DNA from: Gammaproteobacteria bacterium
GTDB taxonomy: Bacteria > Pseudomonadota > Gammaproteobacteria > Steroidobacterales > Steroidobacteraceae
Assembly (NCBI GenBank): GCA_017577615.1
Contig: PKRE01000011.1
Location: 1-62,953 of the forward strand
Direction of reading: 5' to 3'
DNA: 62,953 nt
In this document: positions 52,498 to 60,658 of the stretch, piece by piece
Position numbering within the stretch: position 1 is the stretch's first letter
Layout of the letters: the number at the start of each line of letters is the position of its first letter
The notes under the pieces: model-generated
The model's input: only the letters and a program-made list of their open reading frames with translations
Database searches by the model: none
Told to the model about the DNA's origin: nothing
Program-made: the position numbers and the translations under genes

Positions 52498-53343
52498 TCA
52501 TAGGTGCCGCAGCTTGTCGGGGTTCCTAGTAATGTAGATGGCCGAGATGCGGCCTTCCGAGATCAACAGACCCGTGGTCTGCACGATCCCGCCTCCCTCA
52601 ATCGTAATGAAGCCGGGAAGTCCGTTGATGTTTACGTGACGGACGAGTCGTGACGGTGATGTTTTGAATTCCAGGGCGAGCTGCGCATGGCGCGCCATGA
52701 CTGCGTCGATGCCGACCAACGGATGCATCGATGCCGGCGCTTTGCCGCCGCCGTCGGCATAGGCGACCACGTCGTCAGCCAGGAGTGATCGGATTTTCTC
52801 CAGATCTCCCTTGCGTGACGCGGCGAAGAAGGCGGCGGCGATCTTTCGCCCCTGTTCCTTGCTGACGGGGAAACGTGGACGGGCCGCCCTGACGTGTTTC
52901 CGCGCACGGCTCGCGAGCTGGCGGCATGCCGTGGCGGGACGCTCGATGACATAGGCGATCTCGTCAAAGCTCATGCCGAAAACGTCGTGGAGCAGGAAAG
53001 CCGCGCGCTCCAGTGGCGACAGCCGCTCGAGGGCCATCATCAATGGCAGCGTGATGTCGTCCATGGATTCTGCATCGTCATCCTCGATGATGGGCTCCGG
53101 CAGCCAGACGCCGATGTAGGTTTCCCGCTGGCGTCGCGCAGACTCGAGCTCATTGAGACAGAGCCGGGACACGGTGGTCGTGAGCCAGGCGGCGGGCTCT
53201 CGTATCGCATCGTGCTTCGACCTAGCCCACCGGATCCAGGCTTCCTGAACGATGTCTTCGGCGTCGCTGACGGATCCGAGCATGCGGTAGGCCAATCGGA
53301 TCAGGCTAGGACGCAGGGCGGAGAAAAGCTTGTCGGGCTGCAC
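52498..53343 (-). CDS. ECF41-family RNA polymerase sigma factor (SigJ-like), module 1
   Basis: A 281-residue extracytoplasmic-function sigma factor starting at GTG 53343. Regions sigma-2 (LIRLAYRMLGSVSDAEDIVQEAWIRW) and sigma-4 (LSPLERAAFLLHDVFGMSFDEIA) are followed by a SnoaL-like C-terminal domain of ~120 residues. It carries all three known ECF41 signatures: WLPEP (80-84), DGGGK (197-201) and NPDKL (274-278). In ECF41 factors the extension regulates activity instead of a separate anti-sigma factor. It follows the flavodoxin-like gene after 35 bp and is probably transcribed from the promoter in front of that gene. Confidence 0.93.
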   Translation of the reverse strand: MQPDKLFSALRPSLIRLAYRMLGSVSDAEDIVQEAWIRWARSKHDAIREPAAWLTTTVSRLCLNELESARRQRETYIGVWLPEPIIEDDDAESMDDITLPLMMALERLSPLERAAFLLHDVFGMSFDEIAYVIERPATACRQLASRARKHVRAARPRFPVSKEQGRKIAAAFFAASRKGDLEKIRSLLADDVVAYADGGGKAPASMHPLVGIDAVMARHAQLALEFKTSPSRLVRHVNINGLPGFITIEGGGIVQTTGLLISEGRISAIYITRNPDKLRHL

Positions 53344-53378
53344 AGGCGATCTCCGAAGAGCTGAGGAACCGGGTGCTA

Positions 53379-53999
53379 TCAGGTCGTCATGGGTACGAGT
53401 TGCTGGCCCCGGACGAACTGCAAGGTCACCAAGGCAACGCGCCTGCCAAGATAACGCGCCGTTGCGATGTCAGATTCCGGAGGAGCGATATCGGGGCCTT
53501 CGTCGACATTTGACTGAGCCGCGGCGCCGAGCCAAAACCCAAGCCGGTTCAAGTCGTTCTCCGATCCACAGCTGGAGTTGTTGGCCGGAGGCAGATCCAG
53601 ATTGACCCAATGCATGCCGTGCTGAGCGGCGAAAATCACCAGCTGGATCAGCGTGGCCAGCTTGTCGCCGGCGCGCGCACCTGAGTTGGTGAATCCTGCA
53701 GCGAGCTTGTTTCGCCAGCGATAGCCTTTCGCCATGATGGCACGGGAGGTGGCGTCCTGGAACGCTTTGAACCGCGCCGACGGTCCGCCCATGTAGGTCG
53801 GCGTGCCGAACACGATGGCCTGCGCCGCCGCAAGCGCCTCCCAGTGGTTTTCTGCCTCTTCCACTGACATAAGAAGCGATGTGACGCCGTTTACTTCCTC
53901 CACGCCTTGTCTAACGGCCTCCGCTTGGCGAGCGGTATGGCCATAGCCGGTGTGATAGACAATAGCCACGCAAACGGCAGAGGAATCCTTGATCATCAT
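53379..53999 (-). CDS. Flavodoxin/WrbA-like NAD(P)H-dependent reductase
   Basis: A ~206-residue flavoprotein of the flavodoxin-fold family, starting near 53999 (MMIKDSSAVC; the frame is open to 54035, but the predicted promoter overlaps that part). The FMN phosphate loop is YHTGYGHTARQAEAV. The WrbA-like loop FGTPTYMGGPSARFKAF is typical. Probably a quinone or related reductase. Oxidoreductases are among the usual partners of ECF41 sigma genes. Confidence 0.85.
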   Translation of the reverse strand: MMIKDSSAVCVAIVYHTGYGHTARQAEAVRQGVEEVNGVTSLLMSVEEAENHWEALAAAQAIVFGTPTYMGGPSARFKAFQDATSRAIMAKGYRWRNKLAAGFTNSGARAGDKLATLIQLVIFAAQHGMHWVNLDLPPANNSSCGSENDLNRLGFWLGAAAQSNVDEGPDIAPPESDIATARYLGRRVALVTLQFVRGQQLVPMTT

Positions 54000-54035
54000 G
54001 AGCTTCGTGGAACGTACGGTCATACCGAAAGACAT

Positions 54036-54062
54036 GACCGCAGAGCCGCCCGGAGTGTGACA
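54036..54062 (-). promoter_or_regulatory. ECF41-type promoter, one mismatch, before the reductase-sigma pair
   Basis: On the minus strand TGTCACA (54062-54056) is followed after 16 bases by GGTC (54039-54036). The known ECF41 consensus is TGTCACA, about 16 bp, CGTC. It would start transcription some 30 bp before the reductase start codon. Confidence 0.55.
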
Positions 54063-54529
54063 TCACGGGCACGGGTGCCTCAGTAGAGGGTTTCAGGAAT
54101 CATGGTTCTTTTCGTGCACGACAGGCACAACGTGGCGTGACCAGCTCCTCGCAGGCCATCGCTGCGTGGAGCGCTGACATTCAACGGTGGCAGTGAAGAG
54201 CTTCAGATCGTGTGGCGGACAGATCGGTTGCTAAGGAATGGAGAGTGAGGTTGCATCGACATCTTCGCCTAGCTGGACTGCGATTGCACTTCTCGGTGCT
54301 GTGGTGTTCGGTCTCGAGCGCGAGATCACGACATTGCTCATGCAAGCGTGAGAATGTTGATTTTTCTTCGGGGTGTTGGCGCAGGGCATTGCACTTGGGA
54401 CGGTGGTCCGCGCGTTATGGCGCGGTTGCCTGTTCCTACGGAAAAGATGTGGCGGCGTTTGGGGTGTTATCAGTGGCAGTTGCCATAGAGTCAGCCGACG
54501 CGCGTTGCGCGCGTCGGCCGTGCAGTGCA
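54063..54529. other. Intergenic, no supported gene
   Basis: About 470 bp between the reductase promoter and the alpha/beta hydrolase gene. A 37-codon frame from ATG 54238 (RBS-like AAGGA) with a hydrophobic middle exists, but it has no recognised family. It may be chance. Confidence 0.35.
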
Positions 54530-55498
54530 TTACTCCGTGGCAACTCGCTTCAGCATGCCGTGCATTCCGATCCAGCGCACGAAGGCATCGAACCAGCCGG
54601 TGCTCGTCGTTTCCTTCGGATACATTCCGAACCCATGGCCACCCTGTTCATAGAGATGAAACTCCACGGGACGCTTCGCAGCTCTCCAGCTCTCGATGAG
54701 TCCGAAGCCTGCGTTCGCGAAGAAAGGATCGTCGGCGGCCAGGGCGACAAATAGAGGCGGCGCATCAGACGGCACTTCCATCGACATCAACGGACCGTAG
54801 ATGTTGCCGATGAAAGCGGGCTTCGCATCCCCGCCGGCCATCACGGTCGCCATCGTCAGCATCGCGCCAGCAGAAAAGCCAACCATGCCGATCCGGTTCG
54901 GGTCGATACGCCACTCCGCAGCACGCTTGCGGATCAGCGCGAATGCAGCGCGAGCGTCTTCGAGCTGCGGAGCGATGCTGGCCAGCATCTCGTCAGGATC
55001 GGGGCGGCGCGGCGGTTGCGCACTGCCGGAGAACATTTGCCGCATGGATTGCTCGAACTCGTCCATGTCGGCGGGTGTCTGGATCAGGCGGTACTTGAGG
55101 ACGAAGGCGGCAACACCTTTTTCGGCCAGCGCGCGGGCAACGTTCCAGCCTTCGTTCTCCATGGACAGGGTACGGAAACCTCCGCCAGGGGCGACGATAA
55201 CGGCAGCGCCGCTCGCCTTAGCCGGATCCGGAAGAAAAGGTGTAAGTGTCGCAATGGTCACATTCCGCGCGAAGTGGCTGCCGTACTGCTTGTGCCAGGT
55301 TTCCGGATTCTTCGCGCCCGGCAACGGCCCGGTCCCGAGCTCGATCGCATCGGGCTGCGGTGGCGTGGGGATGGGGGTCATCTTGTCGTCTTGCGCCTGG
55401 ACGGGCGATGTAAGCATCGCGGCCAAGGCGAATCCGACTGCCATCAAACGAACGGGTGTTGTTCCCGCAAACGCTCGCTTTGTCCAGAACTTTTGCAT
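54530..55498 (-). CDS. Secreted alpha/beta-hydrolase (esterase-like)
   Basis: A 322-residue exported hydrolase. Signal peptide to ~residue 36 (RLMAVGFALAAMLTSPVQAQ). The oxyanion-side sequence is VIVAPGGGF, the nucleophile serine lies in GMVGFSAGAML, the acid in ALAADDPFF, and the histidine in GGHGFGMYP. It resembles xylan/carbohydrate-esterase-like dienelactone-hydrolase family members (BD-FAE type), so it might remove acyl groups from plant polysaccharides. That role is plausible with the xylan genes but not shown. Confidence 0.85.
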   Translation of the reverse strand: MQKFWTKRAFAGTTPVRLMAVGFALAAMLTSPVQAQDDKMTPIPTPPQPDAIELGTGPLPGAKNPETWHKQYGSHFARNVTIATLTPFLPDPAKASGAAVIVAPGGGFRTLSMENEGWNVARALAEKGVAAFVLKYRLIQTPADMDEFEQSMRQMFSGSAQPPRRPDPDEMLASIAPQLEDARAAFALIRKRAAEWRIDPNRIGMVGFSAGAMLTMATVMAGGDAKPAFIGNIYGPLMSMEVPSDAPPLFVALAADDPFFANAGFGLIESWRAAKRPVEFHLYEQGGHGFGMYPKETTSTGWFDAFVRWIGMHGMLKRVATE

Positions 55499-55837
55499 TT
55501 CTTATCTCTTCCTGGTGTGAGGTGGGTTCCTGAATCATCCTAAATCAAAACATATCACCGTATGGATTGAGAAGCGTCAGGCCCCGTTGCTGAAACAAAA
55601 CATGGCACGCCGGGTATTGGTCAATAGCGCGGGTTGAGCTGGCGGGTGCTGAGCCGGATTTTCCCTAGGTGACGTCCCGTTCGCCAAGACGTCGTCCTGG
55701 CAGGCGTAGATGCATCTCACGCGAAGTCACACGGACGTGATCCACTTACTCAGTCACGACGGTGCCGCCGGAAGGCAGATCACGTCGCCGATGTCTCACA
55801 CCTGAACCCGCGATGCGACGAATGAATCTCATCTGAT
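55499..55837. other. Intergenic, nothing recognised
   Basis: About 340 bp of divergent promoter region between the hydrolase and the M61 peptidase. A mildly AT-richer stretch lies near 55530-55580. No repeats or RNA gene seen. Confidence 0.35.
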
Positions 55838-57385
55838 ATGAATAGAGCGATTGCTGTACTTTGCTCGATACTGATCTCATTCGCTGGATGCTCGGGACTC
55901 CATCCGTCCAGATCGGTATACGAGTACAAAATCAACCTCAATGAGATTGACAACGACGAGCTTTTCGTTGAGCTGGCTTTTCGCGGCCACTTGTCCGACC
56001 CCAGCTACTTCTGCTTGCCCAAGATCGTGCCTGGCGTTTACGACGCACTCGACTATGGAAAGTTCGTAAGTGGTCTCAACGCTTTCGACGCTAGAGGTCA
56101 CGCGCTCAGCGTGGATCGGCTCGATACCAATTGCTGGGTCGTCAAAGGAGCGAGAAGAAGCATCACCATCGAGTATAAGGTGAGTGACGGTTGGGAAAGT
56201 TTCGACTTTCAGGACATCAGGCCTTACCGCTCTTCCGAAAGTCACTTCGATGACGCTGTTTACATTCTCAATGCGAATTCCATCTTCGGATACTTCTTGC
56301 AGCGCGAGCATCTGCCGTTCAGGATCAGCGTGATGAAGCCTGAAGGCTTCCATGGCGCGACCAGTCTGACCAAGACCAAGTCCACGAGAAGTGAGGATCA
56401 GTATATTGCGCCCAATTACCGGACTCTGGTCGACAGTCCCATCATGTATGCGCCGCCGGATACCGTGACACTGAAGCTGCCTGGAATCGCCGTTAATGTG
56501 GCGGCCTATTCGACCTCAGGAAAGAAAATCGCCAACGAGCTGGCTCAGCATATCGCTCCACTTGTGAAGAATCAGGTGGAGTACTTGGGCGGCAAGCTGG
56601 CAACGGACAAGTATACTTTCATTATCTACCATTCCGAGAATCTGGAGGACGAGAGGTATTTTGCAGATGGACTGGAGCACAACCAGTCAGCGCTCGTGCT
56701 ACTGCATGCGCCCCTCGATATGGAGGTCCTGAGAAGGAACGTCTTCAATTTGGTGAGTCATGAGTTCTTTCACACCCTGATTCCGCTAGGGCTTCATTCT
56801 CATGAGATCGCCAGTTTTGATTTCAACAACCCAAGTTTCTCCAAGCACCTGTGGCTGTATGAGGGCATGACGGAGTACTTCACCATTCACATGCCAGTGA
56901 AGCAGAGAATGGTGACGCTGGAAGAGTTCTTTCGGGTCGTTGAAAGCAAGATCGCCGGAATGAGGAAGTTCACCAATTCGGTGTCCTTCACAGAATTGAG
57001 CAGGAATGTGCTGAGCATGCCGGACGAGTACATGAATGTGTATTACAAGGGCGCGCTCATCAATCTATGCCTCGACATTGAGCTACGGCGGTTGAGTAAC
57101 GGCGCTTATGGCGTCCAGGATCTGGTATCGGACCTGATGAAGAAATACGGCAAGGACAAGCCGTTCAATGATGATGATCTATTCGACGACATATATGAAA
57201 TCACCGGTTATCCGGAAGTAAGAGCCTTCATTGAACGGCATGTTGAAGGGACACACGAGCTGCCGCTGAGAGAGAAGCTGCAGCAAGTAGGTTTAAGCCT
57301 CGACATGGAGACTGGAAGAGTATCGGAAACGGAACCGACGTCAGAAGCGCAAAGGCGGCTGCGCAAGCATTGGATCAATCACTGA
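55838..57385 (+). CDS. M61-family (glycyl aminopeptidase-like) metallopeptidase, probable lipoprotein
   Basis: A 515-residue secreted zinc peptidase. The signal ends in ISFAGC with a lipidation-type cysteine at residue 18 (the -3 position is Phe, unusual). The zinc motif is HEFFH (308-312), and the third ligand is probably Glu342 in LYEGMTEYF. A beta-rich N-terminal domain precedes the catalytic domain as in M61. The PDZ domain of many relatives is not seen. Codon choice looks less GC-biased than in neighbours, with many A/T-ending codons, suggesting acquisition by transfer. Confidence 0.88.
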   Translation: MNRAIAVLCSILISFAGCSGLHPSRSVYEYKINLNEIDNDELFVELAFRGHLSDPSYFCLPKIVPGVYDALDYGKFVSGLNAFDARGHALSVDRLDTNCWVVKGARRSITIEYKVSDGWESFDFQDIRPYRSSESHFDDAVYILNANSIFGYFLQREHLPFRISVMKPEGFHGATSLTKTKSTRSEDQYIAPNYRTLVDSPIMYAPPDTVTLKLPGIAVNVAAYSTSGKKIANELAQHIAPLVKNQVEYLGGKLATDKYTFIIYHSENLEDERYFADGLEHNQSALVLLHAPLDMEVLRRNVFNLVSHEFFHTLIPLGLHSHEIASFDFNNPSFSKHLWLYEGMTEYFTIHMPVKQRMVTLEEFFRVVESKIAGMRKFTNSVSFTELSRNVLSMPDEYMNVYYKGALINLCLDIELRRLSNGAYGVQDLVSDLMKKYGKDKPFNDDDLFDDIYEITGYPEVRAFIERHVEGTHELPLREKLQQVGLSLDMETGRVSETEPTSEAQRRLRKHWINH

Positions 57386-57621
57386 GTATTGTTCAAGCGG
57401 GTTGAGCTCGACGTACGCCGGGCTGCACGGCGCGCATTGGACGCATTGGGACAGGCTGAGGGCCTCACGGACGAGCGACGAGGCAGGCCCCTTCCTTGGG
57501 GGCCGCCGCACGCATGGATGTCCTCACTTTGGGTGAATGTACAGGGAGGACGTAGACAGCGCCTAACGTCTCCATGGGATGAGTTCCCCAGCGCTAGTGG
57601 GTATCCCGCGTCGAGGCGCGC

Positions 57622-58038
57622 TCAGTCGGCCACGAGCATTGATGCGGGTGCGCCACGATCCATCACGAAGAACACCAGGAACTTCGCGCGCTCCGTGTCA
57701 CTGGCATTGCGCGAGACCGTGTGAATGTCGGCCGGTGACTCGTAGAAGGTCTCGCCGGCACTCAGGCGCGTCTCGTTCCCGCCCTTCACCTGCATGACGA
57801 TCGTGCCTTCCAGGACATACACGAACGTATGCGCCTGATGCTTGTGGGGAGGCGAGGCGCCGCCGGGCGCATACTCGACCGTCAGCATCGTGACCTCCTT
57901 GTTCGGCAGCTCCGGCAACGTACGCGTGAGAAGCGGCTCCACGACGGCGCTGGAAGCCGCATTACCTCGATCCGCGCTCGAGCTCGCAGCGGCGAGTAGC
58001 GAGCCGATCGCGATGAGCAGTATCTTCGAGTCCCTCAT
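57622..58038 (-). CDS. Exported cupin-domain protein, ECF41 module 2
   Basis: A 138-residue single-domain cupin. ATG 58038 follows GGAGG. A signal peptide is present (MRDSKILLIAIGSLLAAASSS). The cupin metal motif is PGGASPPHKHQAHTFVYVLEG, and the second motif has AGETFYESPADIHTVSRN. It lies 28 bp after the carboxymuconolactone-decarboxylase-like gene and is probably in the same transcript. Confidence 0.88.
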   Translation of the reverse strand: MRDSKILLIAIGSLLAAASSSADRGNAASSAVVEPLLTRTLPELPNKEVTMLTVEYAPGGASPPHKHQAHTFVYVLEGTIVMQVKGGNETRLSAGETFYESPADIHTVSRNASDTERAKFLVFFVMDRGAPASMLVAD

Positions 58039-58066
58039 GTGCACCTCCATGCGGCCTGCACAATTA

Positions 58067-58537
58067 TCAGGCGCTTGTCGACAACGACCCCGGCCGGTAA
58101 TCGCCGGCGGGTTTGGCGAATGCGATCGAGAGCCGGTTCCAGCCATTGATCTCAACGATGCACAAGGTCAGGACGACGAGCTCCTCCTCGCTGAAGAACC
58201 GACGTGCGCGCTCGTACACCTCATCAGGCACCTGCTGGCGCTCGAGCCGTGTGACAGCTTCCGCCCACTCGAGTGCTGCACGCTCGCGGTCCGAGTACAC
58301 CGTCGCTTCGCGCCACGCGGCCAGCAAGTAAAGACGCTGCTCCGTCTCTCCCGCGAGGCGGGCATCCTTCGTATGCATGTCGATGCAGAAACCGCAACCA
58401 TTGATCTGCGACACGCGCACCTTGATGAGGTGCAAGAGCGAATGATCGAGCTTGGCGCGCACAGTCGCGCTCAGATTGAGCATTGCGCTGAACGCTTCGC
58501 GATGGCGAACGGGATCGAGCTGAATTCGTGCAGTCAT
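58067..58537 (-). CDS. Carboxymuconolactone decarboxylase/AhpD-like protein, ECF41 module 2
   Basis: A 156-residue helical protein of the CMD/AhpD family starting at ATG 58537, with GGAGG before it. The redox pair is in NGCGFCIDMH, followed by the helix segments LLAAWREA and ALEWAEAVTRL. Members with the CxxCxxxH motif act as alkylhydroperoxidase-like thiol enzymes. CMD-like proteins are the best-known targets of ECF41 sigma factors. A perfect ECF41-type promoter lies 52-78 bp upstream, inside the end of the sigma gene. Confidence 0.9.
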   Translation of the reverse strand: MTARIQLDPVRHREAFSAMLNLSATVRAKLDHSLLHLIKVRVSQINGCGFCIDMHTKDARLAGETEQRLYLLAAWREATVYSDRERAALEWAEAVTRLERQQVPDEVYERARRFFSEEELVVLTLCIVEINGWNRLSIAFAKPAGDYRPGSLSTSA

Positions 58538-58578
58538 GCGGTCCTCCAGAAGAGACGATGGCCGCGAATGCGGCGGTT

Positions 58579-59484
58579 TCATCTGGAAGACGCAGCACCC
58601 TGCGATTCTGTGACAAGACCAGCGAACGAGCGCAGCTTGTCGGGGTTCGCGATCGTATAGAACGCATAGATGCGCTCGCCATCCGTCTCGATCGTGGCGA
58701 CAGAGTGCAGCTGTCCGTTGTAGAAGGACGCGATGGCTGGCTCACCGTTGACGCGCACGATTTTGCGCTCTGCACGAAGCTGCGCGCGTCGCCGTGCGAC
58801 GGCGTACCACAGCCACGCGATACGCTCGGCGCCGATGAGCGGACGATGAACCGCAACCGCCTTGCCGCCGCCATCGGAGATCATGACCGCATCCTGCGAG
58901 AACAGCTGGATCAGCTCTTCACGATCGCCACGATTCGCGGCGGCGATGAATCGTTCGAGCATGCGCGTACGCGTCGCGTCGTCCACCCAGTAGCGGCGCT
59001 TTCGAGCCGTGAGCTTCTCGCGCGCGCGGTGGATGAGCTGCCGGCACGCCACCTGCGATTTGCCGAGCGATTCGGCGATATCGACATAGTCATCATCCAG
59101 AATGTCATGAAGCACGAACGCGGCGCGCTCCTCGGTAGAGAGCGCTTCGAGCAGGGTCAAGAACGCGATCGATACGCTCTCCTCTCGCTCGAGTGCGATC
59201 TCGGGCGATTCCATGTCGGGCTCGGACAGCGGTTCCGGCAGCCAGGGACCGAAATAGTGCGCTCGCTCGACCTGCGCCCGTCGTAGACGATCGATCGCAA
59301 GGCGCGTGACTGTGGTCGTCAACCACGCCTCGGGCGATCTGACGCGCGCGATGTCCGAGCCCTGCCATTTGATCCATGCATCGTGCAGCACGTCCTCGGC
59401 GTCGGTGCGAGAACCGAGCATGCGATAGGCGATGCCCATCAGCCGTGGACGTAGGGACTGGAAAATGGCAGCGTTCTGGCTCAT
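58579..59484 (-). CDS. ECF41-family RNA polymerase sigma factor (SigJ-like), module 2
   Basis: A 301-residue sigma factor starting at ATG 59484. Sigma-2 (PRLMGIAYRMLGSRTDAEDVLHDAWIKW) and sigma-4 (LSTEERAAFVLHDILDDDYVDIAESL) are intact. The ECF41 marks WLPEP (81-85), DGGGK (204-208) and NPDKL (280-284) are all present, followed by a 17-residue tail. The tail codes for the -35 element of the downstream gene's promoter. A second promoter of the same type lies ~120 bp before its start, implying autoregulation. Confidence 0.93.
   Translation of the reverse strand: MSQNAAIFQSLRPRLMGIAYRMLGSRTDAEDVLHDAWIKWQGSDIARVRSPEAWLTTTVTRLAIDRLRRAQVERAHYFGPWLPEPLSEPDMESPEIALEREESVSIAFLTLLEALSTEERAAFVLHDILDDDYVDIAESLGKSQVACRQLIHRAREKLTARKRRYWVDDATRTRMLERFIAAANRGDREELIQLFSQDAVMISDGGGKAVAVHRPLIGAERIAWLWYAVARRRAQLRAERKIVRVNGEPAIASFYNGQLHSVATIETDGERIYAFYTIANPDKLRSFAGLVTESQGAASSR
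58589..58615 (-). promoter_or_regulatory. ECF41-type promoter for the CMD-like gene
   Basis: TGTCACA (58615-58609) and CGTC (58592-58589) with exactly 16 bases between. It lies within the last codons of the sigma gene, upstream of the CMD-like gene start at 58537. Confidence 0.8.
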
Positions 59485-59604
59485 GGCGGTCTCGCTCTTA
59501 CTGTGCGGCGCGCGTGCAATCTGCTGACAGTGCCGGCAGTTTCCCCGTCACTGCCAGCACTCAATCAGACACGCGGCCGCTGGAAAAGAGTGTCCAGAGC
59601 GTAA

Positions 59605-59631
59605 GACGCACGAGCCACGCGTTTTGTGACA
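59605..59631 (-). promoter_or_regulatory. ECF41-type promoter for the module 2 sigma gene
   Basis: TGTCACA (59631-59625) and CGTC (59608-59605) with 16 bases between, about 120 bp before the sigma start codon. Same sequence and spacing as the site at 58589-58615. Confidence 0.75.
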
Positions 59632-59683
59632 AGGTGGTGCTCACGCGCTGAGAAGGGGAGCACTCGCCTTGGAGTGAGCTGTC

Positions 59684-59845
59684 TTACCTGGTTCCCATGT
59701 TCCAGGTCAGCTTGAGCCACGTCGTACGTCCAGGCTCATTGATGCGCACCGGATCTGCCGGATAGCCGAAATCGGCGGAGCCGGCGAGGTTCAAGTGTTC
59801 GGCGTAGGTACGGTCAAGGAGATTGTCGATGCCGAACGCGATGCC
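59684..59845 (-). pseudogene. TonB-dependent receptor, C-terminal remnant
   Basis: About 53 residues matching the end of a TonB-dependent outer-membrane receptor: GIDNLLDRTYAEHLNLAGS, FGYPADPVRINEPGRTTWLK and a final barrel strand LTWNMGTR. The rest of the gene is absent. The substrate of the lost receptor is unknown. Confidence 0.7.
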
Positions 59846-60141
59846 GAGCCAGAAGGGCATCGATACCATCCGCGGCTGCAACATGCATTCGCGAGAAGGA
59901 GCGTTCATGGCGTACCGCGCTCTCCTACGAATTCGGACGGAGATGGCGCGGGTCCTGGTTATATTCTGCGGAATGCTGGGAGTCGATCCCAGCAGAGCTG
60001 CGAAAGTTTATGCCGTTGTGAGGCCGCGTCCATGATAAGCGCATCAACTACGCGCGCATCGCGTGCCCGACTCGCAATACCAATCCGCTCTTGCACACGC
60101 GCTATGCGCGGTGCTTAGCCTTCTGAATATATGAACGACGC

Positions 60142-60396
60142 ATGACAGGCCAGCAATTGTCGATCTACATCAGTATCGCTTCCGTTGCTATCGCGGTTCT
60201 GTCTCTTGTACTGGCTTTTCATTCTTGGCGAGAGGCGAATCGCCCGTTGGTGTCAGCTCGAATCTCAGTGGCCGCCGGTGGCAATACTGCAACTGCGCTC
60301 AATATCGTGGTTGAAAATACGGGGAACCGGCCCGCAAGGAACATCCGCCTTTTAGGCCAAACCCATACACGGCGCACGCATCTGGAGATGACGTGA
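60142..60396 (+). CDS. Small membrane-anchored protein, probably truncated
   Basis: 84 residues. The N-terminal helix (LSIYISIASVAIAVLSLVLAFHSWREANRP) is followed by LVSARISVAAGG and ALNIVVENTGNRPARNIRLL, a start typical of a group of longer membrane-anchored proteins with an immunoglobulin-like domain. It then changes to unrelated sequence (QTHTRRTHLEMT) and stops. A GCGTGTCCC repeat copy begins 8 bp after the stop, so an insertion of that element may have cut the gene. Confidence 0.6.
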   Translation: MTGQQLSIYISIASVAIAVLSLVLAFHSWREANRPLVSARISVAAGGNTATALNIVVENTGNRPARNIRLLGQTHTRRTHLEMT

Positions 60397-60403
60397 TAGC
60401 AGA

Positions 60404-60412
60404 GCGTGTCCC
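60404..60412 (+). repeat. Distant copy of the GCGTGTCCC repeat
   Basis: GCGTGTCCCAGATCC here resembles GCGTGTCCCAGGATT at 3398. It directly follows the truncated 60142-60396 gene. Assigned to the same repeat family on sequence likeness only. Confidence 0.4.
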
Positions 60413-60658
60413 AGATCCTAGCGTGCGTAGCTCATCGGTGAGCGATCGATTTATCAATGGCGCTCACCATAGGTCAGCACCACGTGCTCGGGTGCGCAAA
60501 TTTTTCCGTGAATCGCGCAATATGCGGGGGTGTCCGGACGACACCACAATCGTATGCGCGAAGCTAGCGCGGCTTTATGTTATGTGTTTACCGCATGCTG
60601 GACACGTAGTCGCGCGGCAGCTGAACTGTGGCGTTAGCCATCGTGTGGTAATGCAACT

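Noticed and set aside
54231..54530. 99-codon minus-strand frame before the hydrolase
   Set aside because: Low-complexity, no family, no ribosome site; composition is that of a random frame.
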